This document shows, piece after piece, positions 41,686 to 51,868 of a stretch of 64,000 nt of DNA. The position numbers were made by a program, and so were the translations under genes. Position 1 is the stretch's first letter, and each line of letters opens with the position of its first letter. This DNA comes from Acidovorax sp. sic0104. GTDB lineage: Bacteria; Pseudomonadota; Gammaproteobacteria; Burkholderiales; Burkholderiaceae_C. The notes beneath the pieces are model-generated. The model saw only the letters and a program-made list of their open reading frames with translations. It searched no databases and had not been told where the DNA came from. The stretch spans positions 62,001 through 126,000 of the forward strand of contig NZ_JAHUWH010000013.1 in the NCBI RefSeq assembly GCF_019219095.1. The letters are read 5' to 3'.

Positions 41686-41913
41686 ATGGACATCCACAAA
41701 GAAGTCGACACGCGGGGCCTGAACTGCCCACTGCCCATCCTCAAGGCCAAGAAGGCCCTGGCCGACATGGCCAGCGGCCAGTTGCTCAAGGTGGTGGCGA
41801 CCGATAGCGGCTCGCTGCGGGATTTTCAGGCGTTTGCCAAGCAGACGGGCAACGAACTGGTGGAGCAGCAGACGGTGGGCGAGGAGTACATCCACGTGCT
41901 GCGGCGGCGCTGA
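41686..41913 (+). CDS. TusA-family sulfur-carrier protein
   Basis: A 75-residue member of the SirA/TusA/YeeD family. DTRGLNCPLPILKAKKAL contains the persulfide-carrying cysteine C14 in the CPxP motif, and SGQLLKVVATDSGSLRDFQAFAKQTGNELVEQ completes the two-layer fold. Members pass sulfane sulfur in tRNA thiolation, molybdenum cofactor synthesis or sulfur oxidation. ATG 41686 is 29 bases after the NUDIX gene, and an intrinsic terminator follows. cysM lies upstream on the same strand, but no direct pathway link is proven. Confidence 0.92.
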   Translation: MDIHKEVDTRGLNCPLPILKAKKALADMASGQLLKVVATDSGSLRDFQAFAKQTGNELVEQQTVGEEYIHVLRRR

Positions 41914-41967
41914 GCTGACACGCCACACGTTGCAGGCAGCTCAGCGGTGTCCTGCAAGGCAAAAAAC

Positions 41968-42009
41968 AAAACCCTCCTGCAGCGTTCATGCACTGCGAGA
42001 GGGTTTTTT
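41968..42009 (+). terminator. intrinsic terminator after the TusA-like gene
   Basis: AAAACCCTC and GAGGGTTTT form the base of a stem that continues inward (one mismatch) with TGCAG/CTGCG around a CGTTCATGCA loop. Six T residues follow on the rightward strand. It lies 54 bases after the stop codon. Confidence 0.82.
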
Positions 42010-42067
42010 GCTGTCGAGGCTCCGCTCCGATATCGCCTTGACATCGCGGGCCTGTCGACGGCGTAAG

Positions 42068-42110
42068 GGCCGTGGCTGGCTTCGACAAGCTCAGCCCGAA
42101 CGGGTGGGGT
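42068..42110. repeat. single REP-like arm
   Basis: GGCTTCGACAAGCTCAGCCC followed by GAACGGGTGGGG. One arm of the same element seen near 24.5 and 26.5 kb. It sits between convergent tusA-like and galU genes. Confidence 0.7.
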
Positions 42111-42154
42111 GATGGACCCCGATTCCCGAGCCCGCCCGATTCTCGAATCCCCGC

Positions 42155-43042
42155 TTACAGCTCCAGCGTCTTCAGGTATTCGCGGAAGTGCTTGCTCACC
42201 TGCGGGTGGCGCAACGCCAGTTCCACCGTCGCCTCCAGAAAGCCTTCCTTGCTGCCGCAGTCGTACCGCTTGCCCTGGTACTGGAACGCGTACACGGCTT
42301 CGTTCTGCATCAGGCGGGCGATGCCGTCGGTGAGCTGGATCTCGCCGCCCACGCCGCGCGGCTGGTTGCGGATCTCGTCGAACACGCCGGGCGTGAGGAT
42401 GTAGCGGCCGGCCACGCCCATGCGCGACGGGGCCACGTCGGCCTTGGGTTTCTCGACGATGCGCTCGATGCGGATCAGCGGGCCCCCGGCGGATTCACCG
42501 GCGACGATGCCGTACTTGTGCACCTGGTCTTCCGGCACTTCCTGCACGGCGATGACCGAGCGGCCCTGCTGGCGGAAGGCGGTCGCCATCTGGGCCAGCA
42601 CGGGCTGGCCGCCCTGGGGGCCGACCATCAGGTCGTCGGCCAGCAGCACGGCAAAGGGCTCCTTGCCCACCAGGGGTTCGGCGCACAACACGGCGTGGCC
42701 CAGGCCCAGCGAGCGGGGCTGGCGCACGAAGGCGCAGTCCATGTCGTCGGGCTGGATGGAGCGCACCAGGTCCAGCAACTCCTTCTTGCCGGCGGCTTCG
42801 AGCTCGGCTTCCAGTTCGTAGGCGGTGTCGAAGTGGTCTTCGATGGCGCGCTTGCTGCGGCCCGTGACGAAGATCATGTGGCGGATACCGGCAGCGTAGG
42901 CTTCTTCCACCGCATACTGGATGAGCGGCTTGTCGACCACGGGCAGCATTTCCTTCGGAGATGCCTTGGTGGCGGGCAGGAAGCGGGTGCCCAGGCCGGC
43001 GACGGGGAACACGGCTTTGCGGACGGTGGTGGCAACGGACAT
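42155..43042 (-). CDS. galU: UTP--glucose-1-phosphate uridylyltransferase
   Basis: Makes UDP-glucose for surface polysaccharides and trehalose. The 295-residue protein has [35 protein letters not shown] (nucleotide loop, residues 9-42), [13 protein letters not shown] with the metal aspartates, GIVAGE and [13 protein letters not shown] near the end (here [11 protein letters not shown]). ATG 43042 is the start for the full GalU fold. It is followed upstream on the same strand by valS with a 90-base gap. Confidence 0.96.
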   Translation of the reverse strand: MSVATTVRKAVFPVAGLGTRFLPATKASPKEMLPVVDKPLIQYAVEEAYAAGIRHMIFVTGRSKRAIEDHFDTAYELEAELEAAGKKELLDLVRSIQPDDMDCAFVRQPRSLGLGHAVLCAEPLVGKEPFAVLLADDLMVGPQGGQPVLAQMATAFRQQGRSVIAVQEVPEDQVHKYGIVAGESAGGPLIRIERIVEKPKADVAPSRMGVAGRYILTPGVFDEIRNQPRGVGGEIQLTDGIARLMQNEAVYAFQYQGKRYDCGSKEGFLEATVELALRHPQVSKHFREYLKTLEL

Positions 43043-43132
43043 GGAGATTTACCTTCGCGGATTGGAATGGGGTGAGGCCGGCCGGGCCGCCGCTGGGCAG
43101 GCCCGTGGTGCCGGACAGTATGGCGGTAGTTT

Positions 43133-46030
43133 CTAGCCCAGCCGTGTCAGCTGATCGCGCAAGCGGCCCAGCGTGGCGCCGAAGTCGGCGATGCGTTTCT
43201 TTTCCTGGTCGATCACGGCGGGCGGTGCCTTGGCCACAAAAGCCTCGTTGGAGAGCTTGTTGGTGGCCTTGGCGACCTCGCCCTCGATGCGGGCGATCTC
43301 CTTGGCCAGGCGGGCCTTCTCGGCCGCCACGTCGATCTCCATGTACAGGCACATGCGGGCGTCGCCCACCACGGCCACGGGCGCGGCCTGCGCTGCGGCG
43401 GCCCAGGCGGCCTCGTCGTCGAAGACCTTGACCTCGCTGAGCTTGGCCAGCGCCTGCAGCACGGGGGCCACGCCGCGCATGAAGTCGGTGTCGCCCACCA
43501 CGTACATCGGCAGGCGGGTGGAGGGCGAGACGTTCATCTCTCCCCGCAGGGCACGGCAGGCGTCCACGAGGCCCTTCACGCGGCCCATGTGGGCGATCGC
43601 GGCTTCGTCGATCTTTTCCAGTTGGGCCTGCGGATAGCGGGCGATGCTGACCGACTCGCCAGGGATGCCGGCCACAGGCGCCACCACCTGCCACAAGGCT
43701 TCGCTGATGAACGGGATGATCGGGTGGGCCAGGCGCAGAATGGCTTCGAGCGTGCGGATCAGCGTGCGGCGCGTGGCGCGCTGCTGCGCTTCGGTGCCGT
43801 TCTGGATCTGCACCTTGGCGATCTCCAGATACCAGTCGCAGTACTCGTTCCAGACGAAGTCGTAGATCGTGTTGGCCACGTTGTCCAGCCGGTACTCCTC
43901 GAAGCCCTTGGCGACCTCGGCCTCGGTCTTTTGCAGCAGCGACGTGATCCAGCGGTCGGCCTGGCTGAACTCCATGTAGCCGTGGGCGCTGCCGCCGGGC
44001 TGGCACTCTTCCTTGGTGTGCTCTTTCAGGCCGCAATCCTGGCCTTCGCAGTTCATCAGCACGAAGCGGCTGGCGTTCCAGAGCTTGTTGCAGAAGTTGC
44101 GGTAGCCCTCGCAGCGCTTGCTGTCGAAGTTGATGCTGCGGCCCAGGCTGGCCAGCGCCGCGAAGGTAAAGCGCAGCGCATCGGCACCATAGGCCGGGAT
44201 GCCTTCGGGGAATTCCTTTTGCGTGTTCTTGCGCACGGTGGGCGCGGTCTCGGGCTTGCGCAGGCCGGTGGTGCGCTTGTCGAGCAGCGGCTCCAGAGCG
44301 ATGCCGTCGATCAGGTCCACCGGGTCGAGCACGTTGCCCTCGGACTTGGACATCTTCTTGCCCTGCGCGTCGCGCACCAGGCCGTGGATGTACACATGCT
44401 TGAACGGCACGCGGCCCGTGAAGTGCGTGGTCATCATGATCATCCGGGCGACCCAGAAGAAGATGATGTCGTAGCCCGTGACCAGCACGGTGCTGGGCAG
44501 GTACAGGTTGAAGTCGTCGGTCTCGGCGGTGCCTTGGTCAGGCCAGCCCATGGTGCTGAAGGGCACGAGGGCGGACGAGTACCAGGTGTCGAGCACGTCC
44601 TCGTCGCGGCGCAGCTGCTTGCCCGGGGCCTTGGCCTGGGCCTCGGCTTCGGTGCGGGCGACGATCACGTTGCCGTCTTCGTCGTACCAGGCCGGGATCT
44701 GGTGGCCCCACCACAGCTGGCGGCTGATGCACCAGTCCTGGATGTTGTTCATCCACTGGTTGTAGGTGTTCACCCAGTTCTCGGGCACGAACTTCACATC
44801 GCCGCTGGCCACGGCATCGATGGCCTTTTGCGCAATGCTCTTGCCCGTGGGGTCCTGCTCGGACACCTTGCTCATGGCCACGAACCACTGGTCGGTGAGC
44901 ATCGGCTCGATCACCTGGCCTGTGCGGGTGCAGATGGGCACCATGAGCTTGTGCTTCTTCACCTCGACCAGCGCGCCGAGGGCTTCGAGGTCCGCCACCA
45001 CGGCCTTGCGGGCCACGAAGCGGTCCATGCCCTGGTACTTGGGCGGCGCGTTCTCGTTGATGGTGGCCTGCAGCGTCAGCACCACGATCATGGGCAGCTT
45101 GTGGCGCTGGCCCACGGCGTAGTCGTTCTGGTCGTGCGCGGGGGTGACCTTGACCACGCCCGTGCCGAATTCCTTGTCCACGTATTCGTCGGCGATCACG
45201 GGGATCTGGCGGTTGCACAGCGGCAGGTTGACCATCTTGCCGATGAGGTGCGTGTAGCGGGCATCCTCGGGGTGCACCATCAGCGCCACGTCGCCCAGCA
45301 TGGTCTCGGGGCGGGTGGTGGCCACCGTGAGGCTGCCGGAGCCGTCGGCCAGCGGGTAGGCGATGTGCCAGAGCGAGCCGTCTTTCTCTTCGCTCTCGAC
45401 TTCCAGGTCGGACACGGCGGACTGCAGCTTCGGATCCCAGTTCACCAGGCGCTTGCCGCGGTAGATCAGGCCCTGTTCATACAGCTTCACGAAGGTGTCG
45501 GTGACCACGGCGCTCAGCTTGTCGTCCATGGTGAAGTATTCGCGGCTCCAGTCCACGCTGTCGCCCATGCGGCGCATCTGGGTGGTGATGGTGTTGCCGG
45601 ACTTTTCCTTCCACTCCCATACCTTGGAAACGAAGTTCTTGCGCGCCTCGGGCGGGGTCGGGCCCATGTCGTAGCGGCTGATGCCCTGCTCCTGCAACTG
45701 GCGCTCCACCACGATCTGCGTGGCGATGCCGGCGTGGTCGGTGCCCGGTACCCAGACGGTGTTGAAGCCGCGCATGCGGTGGTAGCGCGTGAGGCTGTCC
45801 ATGATCGTCTGGTTGAACGCATGGCCCATGTGCAGCGTGCCCGTGACGTTGGGCGGGGGCAACTGGATGGAGAAGGCCGGTTCGCCCGCCTGGGGCTGGC
45901 CCGTGCCACGGTGGCCTGCGGTGCCATAGCCGCGCTTTTCCCATTCGGGGCCCCAGTGGGCTTCCAGTGCGGCAGGTTCAAACGACTTGGACAGGCTTTC
46001 GAGGCCGGGTTGTTGCAGGGGCGAGCTCAT
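43133..46030 (-). CDS. valS: valyl-tRNA synthetase
   Basis: Class Ia synthetase of 965 residues. The HIGH-type motif is [13 protein letters not shown] at residues 58-70. The editing domain begins near [15 protein letters not shown]. The KMSKS loop is in [17 protein letters not shown], the tRNA-binding helical domain follows, and the C-terminal coiled-coil arm is [35 protein letters not shown] 46030 was chosen. The frame is open further upstream, but that part is not synthetase-like. Confidence 0.97.
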   Translation of the reverse strand: MSSPLQQPGLESLSKSFEPAALEAHWGPEWEKRGYGTAGHRGTGQPQAGEPAFSIQLPPPNVTGTLHMGHAFNQTIMDSLTRYHRMRGFNTVWVPGTDHAGIATQIVVERQLQEQGISRYDMGPTPPEARKNFVSKVWEWKEKSGNTITTQMRRMGDSVDWSREYFTMDDKLSAVVTDTFVKLYEQGLIYRGKRLVNWDPKLQSAVSDLEVESEEKDGSLWHIAYPLADGSGSLTVATTRPETMLGDVALMVHPEDARYTHLIGKMVNLPLCNRQIPVIADEYVDKEFGTGVVKVTPAHDQNDYAVGQRHKLPMIVVLTLQATINENAPPKYQGMDRFVARKAVVADLEALGALVEVKKHKLMVPICTRTGQVIEPMLTDQWFVAMSKVSEQDPTGKSIAQKAIDAVASGDVKFVPENWVNTYNQWMNNIQDWCISRQLWWGHQIPAWYDEDGNVIVARTEAEAQAKAPGKQLRRDEDVLDTWYSSALVPFSTMGWPDQGTAETDDFNLYLPSTVLVTGYDIIFFWVARMIMMTTHFTGRVPFKHVYIHGLVRDAQGKKMSKSEGNVLDPVDLIDGIALEPLLDKRTTGLRKPETAPTVRKNTQKEFPEGIPAYGADALRFTFAALASLGRSINFDSKRCEGYRNFCNKLWNASRFVLMNCEGQDCGLKEHTKEECQPGGSAHGYMEFSQADRWITSLLQKTEAEVAKGFEEYRLDNVANTIYDFVWNEYCDWYLEIAKVQIQNGTEAQQRATRRTLIRTLEAILRLAHPIIPFISEALWQVVAPVAGIPGESVSIARYPQAQLEKIDEAAIAHMGRVKGLVDACRALRGEMNVSPSTRLPMYVVGDTDFMRGVAPVLQALAKLSEVKVFDDEAAWAAAAQAAPVAVVGDARMCLYMEIDVAAEKARLAKEIARIEGEVAKATNKLSNEAFVAKAPPAVIDQEKKRIADFGATLGRLRDQLTRLG

Positions 46031-46370
46031 GGGGTATGGGGCGGTGGGACCCGGCGGCCACGGTGTGCGGCGCCGGGTCGGACAAGATGGACCGGGCATT
46101 TTACGGGACCGCTGGTGCCTGCCGGGCGCCCGTGGCGTACGGCCCCACATGCCGTCTGTCCAGTCCTTCTCGCCAATGGTGACCTTGAGCCTGTGGCGGC
46201 TGGCTGGGGTGTGCCGATAATCCCGCCGCAAGGAGCGAGGGGCGGCCGCTGCGCAGCGGCCCGGGCTCCTGTCGAGGGCGCACGGCGCCCGTCGGATCAC
46301 CACCTATAACAACGGTGGCGTGACCCATGAAAGAAGGCGCGCCGGGCGCCGGTTTCGGGGCCGCGCTGCC
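46031..46370. other. gene-free spacer between divergent valS and M48 protease genes
   Basis: 340 bases with no supportable gene. It holds the two promoters and a perfect 18-base palindrome GGCCGCTGCGCAGCGGCC at 46244-46261 of unknown meaning. CTATAACA near 46303 could be a -10 element for the rightward gene. Confidence 0.5.
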
Positions 46371-48245
46371 ATGACAGCCATCCGAACCATGACCGTTTCA
46401 TCTGATTTCCGCAAAGGCCTGGCCAAGGTCTTCGTGTCTGCGCTGCTCGCACTGTTCCTGGTGCCGGCAGTGACCTTTGTCTTCAGCGGCTACGTGCAGC
46501 GCGACCAGGACGCCGGCTTCCTGGCGGGCGTCAGCGAGCGCATCGATGCTGAAAGAGGCATGTCGGCCGCCGAGAAGCAGGCGCGCAAGGACTACTTTCG
46601 CCTCAACCCCCCGTCCACCATCTGCCGTGGCACCGATCCCGCAGCACAGCACTACCGCGACGCGCTGTGCGACCGGTTCTCGGACAACTGGCAGTTCGAC
46701 ATGGCGCGCAGGGCGTCGCTGTGGACCATCGTGGCCAGCGCACTGCTGCTGCTCGCGGTGCTGGGCCTGGGGGCGCTGGCCTTCGCCGACCGCACGCTGC
46801 AGTACGCCAGCTTCGTCGCTGGCTGGCGCCTGACCACCTGGGCCAGCGCTGCCGCGCTTGCCGTGCAGGGCGCGATGGCGGCATGGCTGTCATTCTGGGT
46901 CACTGCGTTCTTCTTTCACCAGTATTCGCCGAAACTGGTCCTCTTCGTCGGCTTCGCGGTGCTGGCGGGCGTGCTGGTGGCGGTGGCGGGCATTTTCAAG
47001 CGCGTGCATTCCCAGAGCCGCGCCGTCGGCGAACTGGTGTCCGAGGAGGATGCGCCCCTGCTGTGGAAGCGCATCCGCCACATGGCCGAGCGCCTGAAGA
47101 CTGTGCCGCCCCGGCACATCGTGGCGGGCATCGATGCCAACTTCTTCGTGACCGAAGCGCCGCTGGCGGTGGGCGACAAGCTGCTCACCGGCCGCACGCT
47201 GTTCGTCAGCCTGCCGTTGCTGCGCATCCTCGACCAGGCCGAAGCCGACGCGGTGTTTGGCCACGAACTGGCCCACCTGCGTGGCGGCGATACAAGGAAC
47301 AGCGCGCTGCTGGGCCCCAAGCTCGTGCAGTTCGACCACTACCGCCAGGCCATTCGCGCGGGCGGGCTCTCGGCCGTGGTGTTGCCGCTGCTGGACCTGT
47401 ACCGCATGATCTTCGAGATCGCGCTGGCCCGGGACAGCCGCGAGCGCGAGTTCAAGGCCGACCGCATCGCCGCCAGGCTGATCTCGCCCGCAGCCATCGC
47501 GCAGTCGCTCGTCAAGATCGCCGCCTACGCCCAGTACCGCGCCAAGATCGAGGACGAGCTGTTCGGCCGCAACGAGCGGCACGACAACGCCACGCTGGGG
47601 ATCGCGAGCTTCGTGGCCCAGGGCCTGGCGCCCTATGCCGCGTCGGACGATTTCGTGGCTGCGATGAAGACGGCCAACGTGCCCCACCCTTACGACACCC
47701 ACCCGGCGATGCCCGAGCGCCTGCGCAATGTCGGCATGGCCCTCAAAGAGCAGGACTGGGGCGGCATCGCCGTGCGCGTGCCGGCGGCCACCTGGGTGCA
47801 GCAGATCCTCACGGCCGATGCCATTGAGCAGCGCCTGTGGAGCGACTACGAGCAGCAGTTCGCGCAGGACCACGAGCGCAGCCTGGCCTACCGTTATGAG
47901 CCGGCCACTGACGCCGAGCGCGCCGTCGTATTGCAGTACTTCCCGCCCGTGGTGTTCCCGCTCAAGGGCGACGATACCGTGGAGGTGAGCATCGAAGGCA
48001 TCCGCACCAGCGCCGACGAGACCACCGTGTTCTGGGACGCCGTGAAGGGCCTGGAATTCAAGGAAAGCAGCTTCGGCAACGCGCTGATCGTGACCCACCC
48101 CGAGAAAAACGCCCTGGGCCTGGGCGCCAGGACGAGCAAGATCAAACTCGGCGGCCTGAAGAAGGACAAGGACCGGTTCAACGCCACGGTGAGCCACTAC
48201 TGGCAACGGCATCAGATCATGCGGGCGCAGCAGCAAGGCGGCTGA
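46371..48245 (+). CDS. M48-family membrane metalloprotease
   Basis: A 624-residue integral membrane peptidase. TM helices lie near the N-terminus (VFVSALLALFLVPAVTFVFSG) and at about 125-205 (three more). The zinc motif HExxH is HELAH at about residue 298, with a downstream acidic residue in RDSREREFKADRIAARL as the third ligand. A long C-terminal soluble part follows. This is the HtpX/Ste24-like group, which cleaves damaged or specific membrane proteins. The start is unclear: ATG 46371 and ATG 46389 are both possible and neither has a good ribosome site. No partner gene is linked. Confidence 0.88.
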   Translation: MTAIRTMTVSSDFRKGLAKVFVSALLALFLVPAVTFVFSGYVQRDQDAGFLAGVSERIDAERGMSAAEKQARKDYFRLNPPSTICRGTDPAAQHYRDALCDRFSDNWQFDMARRASLWTIVASALLLLAVLGLGALAFADRTLQYASFVAGWRLTTWASAAALAVQGAMAAWLSFWVTAFFFHQYSPKLVLFVGFAVLAGVLVAVAGIFKRVHSQSRAVGELVSEEDAPLLWKRIRHMAERLKTVPPRHIVAGIDANFFVTEAPLAVGDKLLTGRTLFVSLPLLRILDQAEADAVFGHELAHLRGGDTRNSALLGPKLVQFDHYRQAIRAGGLSAVVLPLLDLYRMIFEIALARDSREREFKADRIAARLISPAAIAQSLVKIAAYAQYRAKIEDELFGRNERHDNATLGIASFVAQGLAPYAASDDFVAAMKTANVPHPYDTHPAMPERLRNVGMALKEQDWGGIAVRVPAATWVQQILTADAIEQRLWSDYEQQFAQDHERSLAYRYEPATDAERAVVLQYFPPVVFPLKGDDTVEVSIEGIRTSADETTVFWDAVKGLEFKESSFGNALIVTHPEKNALGLGARTSKIKLGGLKKDKDRFNATVSHYWQRHQIMRAQQQGG

Positions 48246-48300
48246 TGGCCGGGGGGGGGGTACGCCATGCGCCCGCAAGGGCGCACAGCGTTGATCGTTT

Positions 48301-48363
48301 GCTATGCTATTTGTAGCTGTCGGCGCTTGTCAGTCAAGGCGGAGGTCACCGAAAACCTGAAAA
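48301..48363 (+). repeat. GCTAT/GCGCTT dispersed repeat, copy 7
   Basis: GCTATGCTATTTGTAGCTGT, CGGCGCTTGTCAGTCAAGGC and a GAAAACCTGAAAAT tail, between the convergent protease and VOC genes. A ten-base G run (48251-48260) precedes it. Confidence 0.75.
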
Positions 48364-48408
48364 TCCGCCCGGTGGCGCACCGCGCACCGCGCCCCTGAGC
48401 CCCCAGGG

Positions 48409-49029
48409 TCAGCCCCGCGCGTACTCCGGCCGGTCGTTCTGCTGCGGCTTGAGGGGCTGGGCCGCCTTGCCTTCGGCGCGCTCCTTGCGCCATTGCTCCT
48501 TGCGCGCGGTCCACTCCTTCAGGCGCGCATGCGCCACCGTGCTGTCCTTCTCCATTGCCTCCTCATTGGCCAGCTGGGCCGACAGCTCCAGGCGGATGCC
48601 GTTGGGGTCGAAGAAGTAGATGCTCTTGAAGATGTGGTGGTCCGTCACGCCCAGCACCTCGATGCCGTGGGCCTGCAGGCGCTGCTTGGTGTTCTCCAGC
48701 TCTTCGATGGTGTTCACGCGGAAGGCGATGTGGTTGACCCACAGCGGCGTGTTGGGCGACGGCTCGGCCTTCACGTCGTCGCCCAGGTCGAAGAAGGCGA
48801 TGAACGAGCCGTCCTTCAGGCGAAAGAAGAAGTGCGTGTACGGGCAGTACTCGCCCGTGCTGGGCACGTAGTCGCTCTGGATGATGTGGTAGAGCGGAAG
48901 ACCCAGGATGTCCTCGTAGAAGTGGCGCGTTTCCTCGGCGTCGCGGGCCTTGTAGGCGTAGTGGTGCAGTTGCTGGATGGCAGCGGGCGCGGGCAGCGCG
49001 GCCAGGTCGGGCTTCAGGACGGCGTTCAT
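48409..49029 (-). CDS. VOC-family (glyoxalase/dioxygenase-like) protein
   Basis: A 206-residue vicinal-oxygen-chelate protein. Metal ligands are suggested by LHHYAYKARDAEETRHFYEDILGLPL (His near residue 22), NHIAFRVNTIEEL and YFFDPNGIRLEL with the terminal glutamate. A Lys/Arg-rich tail of about 50 residues follows (RLKEWTARKEQWRKERAEGK). The family includes glyoxalases, extradiol dioxygenases and fosfomycin-resistance enzymes; the substrate cannot be told. ATG 49029. Confidence 0.88.
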   Translation of the reverse strand: MNAVLKPDLAALPAPAAIQQLHHYAYKARDAEETRHFYEDILGLPLYHIIQSDYVPSTGEYCPYTHFFFRLKDGSFIAFFDLGDDVKAEPSPNTPLWVNHIAFRVNTIEELENTKQRLQAHGIEVLGVTDHHIFKSIYFFDPNGIRLELSAQLANEEAMEKDSTVAHARLKEWTARKEQWRKERAEGKAAQPLKPQQNDRPEYARG

Positions 49030-49218
49030 GCAATGTCTCCTCAGATGGATGGAGGTAATTCTACTATTCGTAATTGGTTTACGTTAAGTTAATTTGTGTG
49101 CGCGCGAATTCGGGTACATTGCGCCCTTCCTGTTTTTTGCCGAGGCTCGACTCCCATGCGCCTGTAAGCCCCCTCCAAGCCGTTCCCCCGCCTGCCCCTG
49201 TGGCCGGGCGAGGGCTGC

Positions 49219-51024
49219 ATGTCTTGTCTGGAGTGCTTTTGTATGGCGATACCACCACGGGGCCAGTGCGCCCTTCGCAGCGTTGCCGCAGCCCCTGCTG
49301 CAGCGTCTTCCTCTGATTCTTCATCATCATCTTCTTTCGACTGCCGGGCCTCGGGGCTGGCGGGTGGTGCGGATTCGCACCGAGACCGCTGCGTGCTTCA
49401 GCTGCGCGATGTTTCCTGGCACACGCCTGATGGACAGCCGCTGTGGGCCCGGCCTGTCACCGTGGCGTTGGGGCCTGGCGTGACGGCCCTGGTGGGTGCC
49501 AATGGCAGCGGCAAGAGCGTCTTGCTGCAGTTGGCCGCCCGCACGCTGCAGCCGGCTGGCGGCGTGGTGCAGGGCAGTGATTCGGTCCACGCTGTGGCGC
49601 AGGAGGTGGCTGCGGCGCCCCACGCCACCGTGGCCTGCATCGCCGGCCTGGGCCCCGTGCTGGGGGCGCTGGCACGGCTTGCGGCGGGGCAGGGATCGCC
49701 CGGGGATCTGTTGCTGGCCGATGGGCGGTGGGACCTGCCCACACGCTGGCAGCAGGCTCTGCACGCCATCGGTCTGCCGCAGCTGTCGCCCGGGCATGCC
49801 GCCGCGCGGCTCAGCGGCGGCGAGCGCATGCGCGTGGCGCTGGCGGGCGCATTCCTGTCCGGGGCCGACCTGTTGCTGCTGGACGAACCCACCAATCACC
49901 TGGACCGGCCGGCCCGCCGCTGGCTCATCGCCGCGCTGCGGCAGTGGCGGGGCAGCGTGTTGGTGGCCAGCCATGACCGCGAGTTGCTGGCCGCCGCCGA
50001 CAGCATTCTCGAGCTGTCTCCCGCGGGCCTGCAGAGCTACGGTGGCAACTGGGACCTGTACCAAGCGCAGCGGCAGGCCGAGACCGATGCTGCGCAGGCC
50101 GCGCTGGACCATGCCCGCACCGAGCGTGGCCGGGGCCTGCGCGCGCAGCAGCGCGAACACGATGCGCAGCAGCGCCGTGCGGCACGGGGGCAGGAGGCTG
50201 CGCGCGCGGCCAACCAGTCGCCCATCCTGCTCGGCCGCCAGAAGAACAACGCGCAGGCCCATGCTGGCCGCGAACATGAGCGCCGGCAGCAGGAGCGGCA
50301 GCGGCTGAACGACGCGGTGCGCGACGCGGCGCTGCGCCTGGCTGCGCCATCGGCGACCGCCCTGGTGCTGCCGCAAAGCGCCGTGCCGGTGGGGCGGCAG
50401 GTCCTGGCGTTCGATGGGGTGCAGGTGCCCCACGCGGCACCGGGCCAGCCGCTGCTCGACGGCGCATGGTGCGGCCCCGTTCGCATCGCGGTGATAGGTC
50501 CCAATGGCTGTGGCAAGAGCAGCCTGCTGCGCCTGATCGCATCGCCCGGGGCCGCCCCGGCCGGCCGCGTGGCGCGCGGCGTGCGGGCCGCCTGGCTGGA
50601 CCAGCACAACACTGCCCTGCTGGCACCGGAAGGCAGCGTGCTCGATCGCCTCAAGGCACTGGGCTCGCCATTGCCGGATGCTGCCTTGCGCACGCACCTG
50701 GTGCAGCTGGGGCTGGGGGCGGACAAGGTGCACCGGCCGTGCGGCGTGCTCAGTGGTGGCGAGCGCATCAAGGCCGCGCTGGCCTGCGCGCTGTGGTCGG
50801 GCGAGCCCGCGCAGATGCTGCTGCTCGACGAGCCCACCAATCACCTGGACCTGCAGGCCGTCGAGGCGCTTCAATCGGCGCTGCAGGCGTTCACAGGCGC
50901 CCTGGTGGTGGTGTCGCACGACCTTGCCTTCTTGCGAGCGCTGCGGCCGGATGTGGTGTGGGCATGGCGGCCGAGCGGGTGGGACCTGGACGCCTCGCCG
51001 GACGATGCCCGGGACTACCCATGA
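49219..51024 (+). CDS. ABC-F family ATPase
   Basis: A 601-residue soluble protein with two ATP-binding cassettes and no membrane helices. First cassette: Walker A GANGSGKS near residue 93, signature ARLSGGERMRVAL, Walker B LLLLDEPTNHLD. An Arg/Gln/Glu-rich linker follows (AALDHARTERGRGLRAQQREHDAQQ), then a second cassette (GPNGCGKSSL, VLSGGERIKAAL, LLLDEPTNHLD). ABC-F proteins bind the ribosome and relieve stalls or antibiotic inhibition. The N-terminus before the first cassette is about 65 residues with a serine run (SSSDSSSSSS). ATG 49219 has GAGGG upstream; a later start at 49243 is possible. Confidence 0.92.
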   Translation: MSCLECFCMAIPPRGQCALRSVAAAPAAASSSDSSSSSSFDCRASGLAGGADSHRDRCVLQLRDVSWHTPDGQPLWARPVTVALGPGVTALVGANGSGKSVLLQLAARTLQPAGGVVQGSDSVHAVAQEVAAAPHATVACIAGLGPVLGALARLAAGQGSPGDLLLADGRWDLPTRWQQALHAIGLPQLSPGHAAARLSGGERMRVALAGAFLSGADLLLLDEPTNHLDRPARRWLIAALRQWRGSVLVASHDRELLAAADSILELSPAGLQSYGGNWDLYQAQRQAETDAAQAALDHARTERGRGLRAQQREHDAQQRRAARGQEAARAANQSPILLGRQKNNAQAHAGREHERRQQERQRLNDAVRDAALRLAAPSATALVLPQSAVPVGRQVLAFDGVQVPHAAPGQPLLDGAWCGPVRIAVIGPNGCGKSSLLRLIASPGAAPAGRVARGVRAAWLDQHNTALLAPEGSVLDRLKALGSPLPDAALRTHLVQLGLGADKVHRPCGVLSGGERIKAALACALWSGEPAQMLLLDEPTNHLDLQAVEALQSALQAFTGALVVVSHDLAFLRALRPDVVWAWRPSGWDLDASPDDARDYP

Positions 51025-51026
51025 AA

Positions 51027-51060
51027 AAGCCATCCGCTGCGCTGAGGCGGCGGATGGCTT
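51027..51060. terminator. bidirectional intrinsic terminator
   Basis: AAGCCATCCGC at 51027-51037 pairs perfectly with GCGGATGGCTT at 51050-51060. It lies between the converging ABC-F and first yceI genes, directly after the ABC-F stop. Read leftward it is followed by TTTTT, so it is a strong terminator for the yceI operon; the rightward U run is poor. Confidence 0.82.
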
Positions 51061-51123
51061 GCTGGGCAGGCGGCATCGCGGCAGCCAGCCTGAGGGTTGC
51101 GCGCCGAGGCGGACGGTGAGCTG

Positions 51124-51702
51124 TTACTGCTTCACGGCTTCGATCTGCACCACCAGGCGCACGTTCTTGGGGAAGCCCCATTCCACGCCGTAGTTCATGC
51201 CCCACTGCGTGCGGTCGATCGTGGTTTCGAAGTCGCCGCCGCACACTTCACGCTTGAGCATGGGGCTGTCGTAGCAGTTGAACTGAGTGGCCTTGAGCGT
51301 CACAGGCGCGGTCTTGCCCAGCAGCGTGAGCTGGCCGGTCACTTCGCTGACCTTGTCGCCATTGAAGCTGAACTTGTCGGAAACGAACTTGATCGTGGGG
51401 TGCTTGGCCGCGTCGAACAGGTCGGCGCTTTGCAGGTGCTTGTCGAACGGAGGCGTGCCCGAGTTCACCGACGTGGTGTCGATGGTGATATCCACCTTGC
51501 CGGTCTTGGCCGCGCGGTCGAACTCCACCGTGCCTTGCTTCTTGTCGAAGCGCGCACGGTTCGTGGTCGTGCCGAAGTGGCCGATCTCGAACGTCACGAA
51601 GGTGTGCGTGGGGTCGATGGCGTAGTTGGCGGCCTGGGCGGCGCCAGCGGTCAGGGCGGTGGCAGCAGCCACGGCCAGCAGGGAGAACAGGGACTTGCGC
51701 AT
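51124..51702 (-). CDS. YceI-family periplasmic protein (first of two)
   Basis: A 192-residue exported lipocalin-like protein. MRKSLFSLLAVAAATALTAGAAQA is a signal peptide. NYAIDPTHTFVTFEIGHFGTTTNRARFDKKQGTVEFD and DLFDAAKHPTIKFVSDKFSFNGD are YceI landmarks; a Cys pair (FNCYDSPMLKREVCGGDF) is present. YceI proteins bind polyisoprenoids or quinone-like molecules. It is the last gene of a cytochrome b561-yceI-yceI transcript and precedes the terminator hairpin at 51027. Confidence 0.92.
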   Translation of the reverse strand: MRKSLFSLLAVAAATALTAGAAQAANYAIDPTHTFVTFEIGHFGTTTNRARFDKKQGTVEFDRAAKTGKVDITIDTTSVNSGTPPFDKHLQSADLFDAAKHPTIKFVSDKFSFNGDKVSEVTGQLTLLGKTAPVTLKATQFNCYDSPMLKREVCGGDFETTIDRTQWGMNYGVEWGFPKNVRLVVQIEAVKQ

Positions 51703-51789
51703 GCGAAAACTCCTTAAAAGGAAAGGTTCAGGGACGAAGGAACACGAAAAAGTTTGAGTGGTCAGCTCAAGCTCGAAACAGGCATGGCC

Positions 51790-51866
51790 GAGGCCAGCGC
51801 TCCCGCGCAAGGGCCGCCCCGCCGCGCTGGGAGGGGGAAGGCGCGGAGCGACTCAGGGGGAGCTTC
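51790..51866. repeat. intra-operon dispersed repeat between two yceI genes
   Basis: Contains GCTGGGAGGGGGAAGGCGCG and GAGCGACTCAGGGGGAGCTT. The same order occurs in the spacers near 52.5 and 54.8 kb. Confidence 0.65.
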
Positions 51867-51868
51867 AT

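Noticed and set aside
46244..46261. Perfect 18-base palindrome GGCCGCTGCGCAGCGGCC
   Set aside because: All G/C except two bases and in a GC-rich spacer; no U tract, no gene end, so neither terminator nor operator can be argued. Recorded only within the spacer entry.
43589..46309. A 906-codon rightward open frame opposite valS
   Set aside because: Its product is His/Gly/Val-rich without any motif and it is fully antisense to a certain gene; high GC content keeps that frame open by chance.
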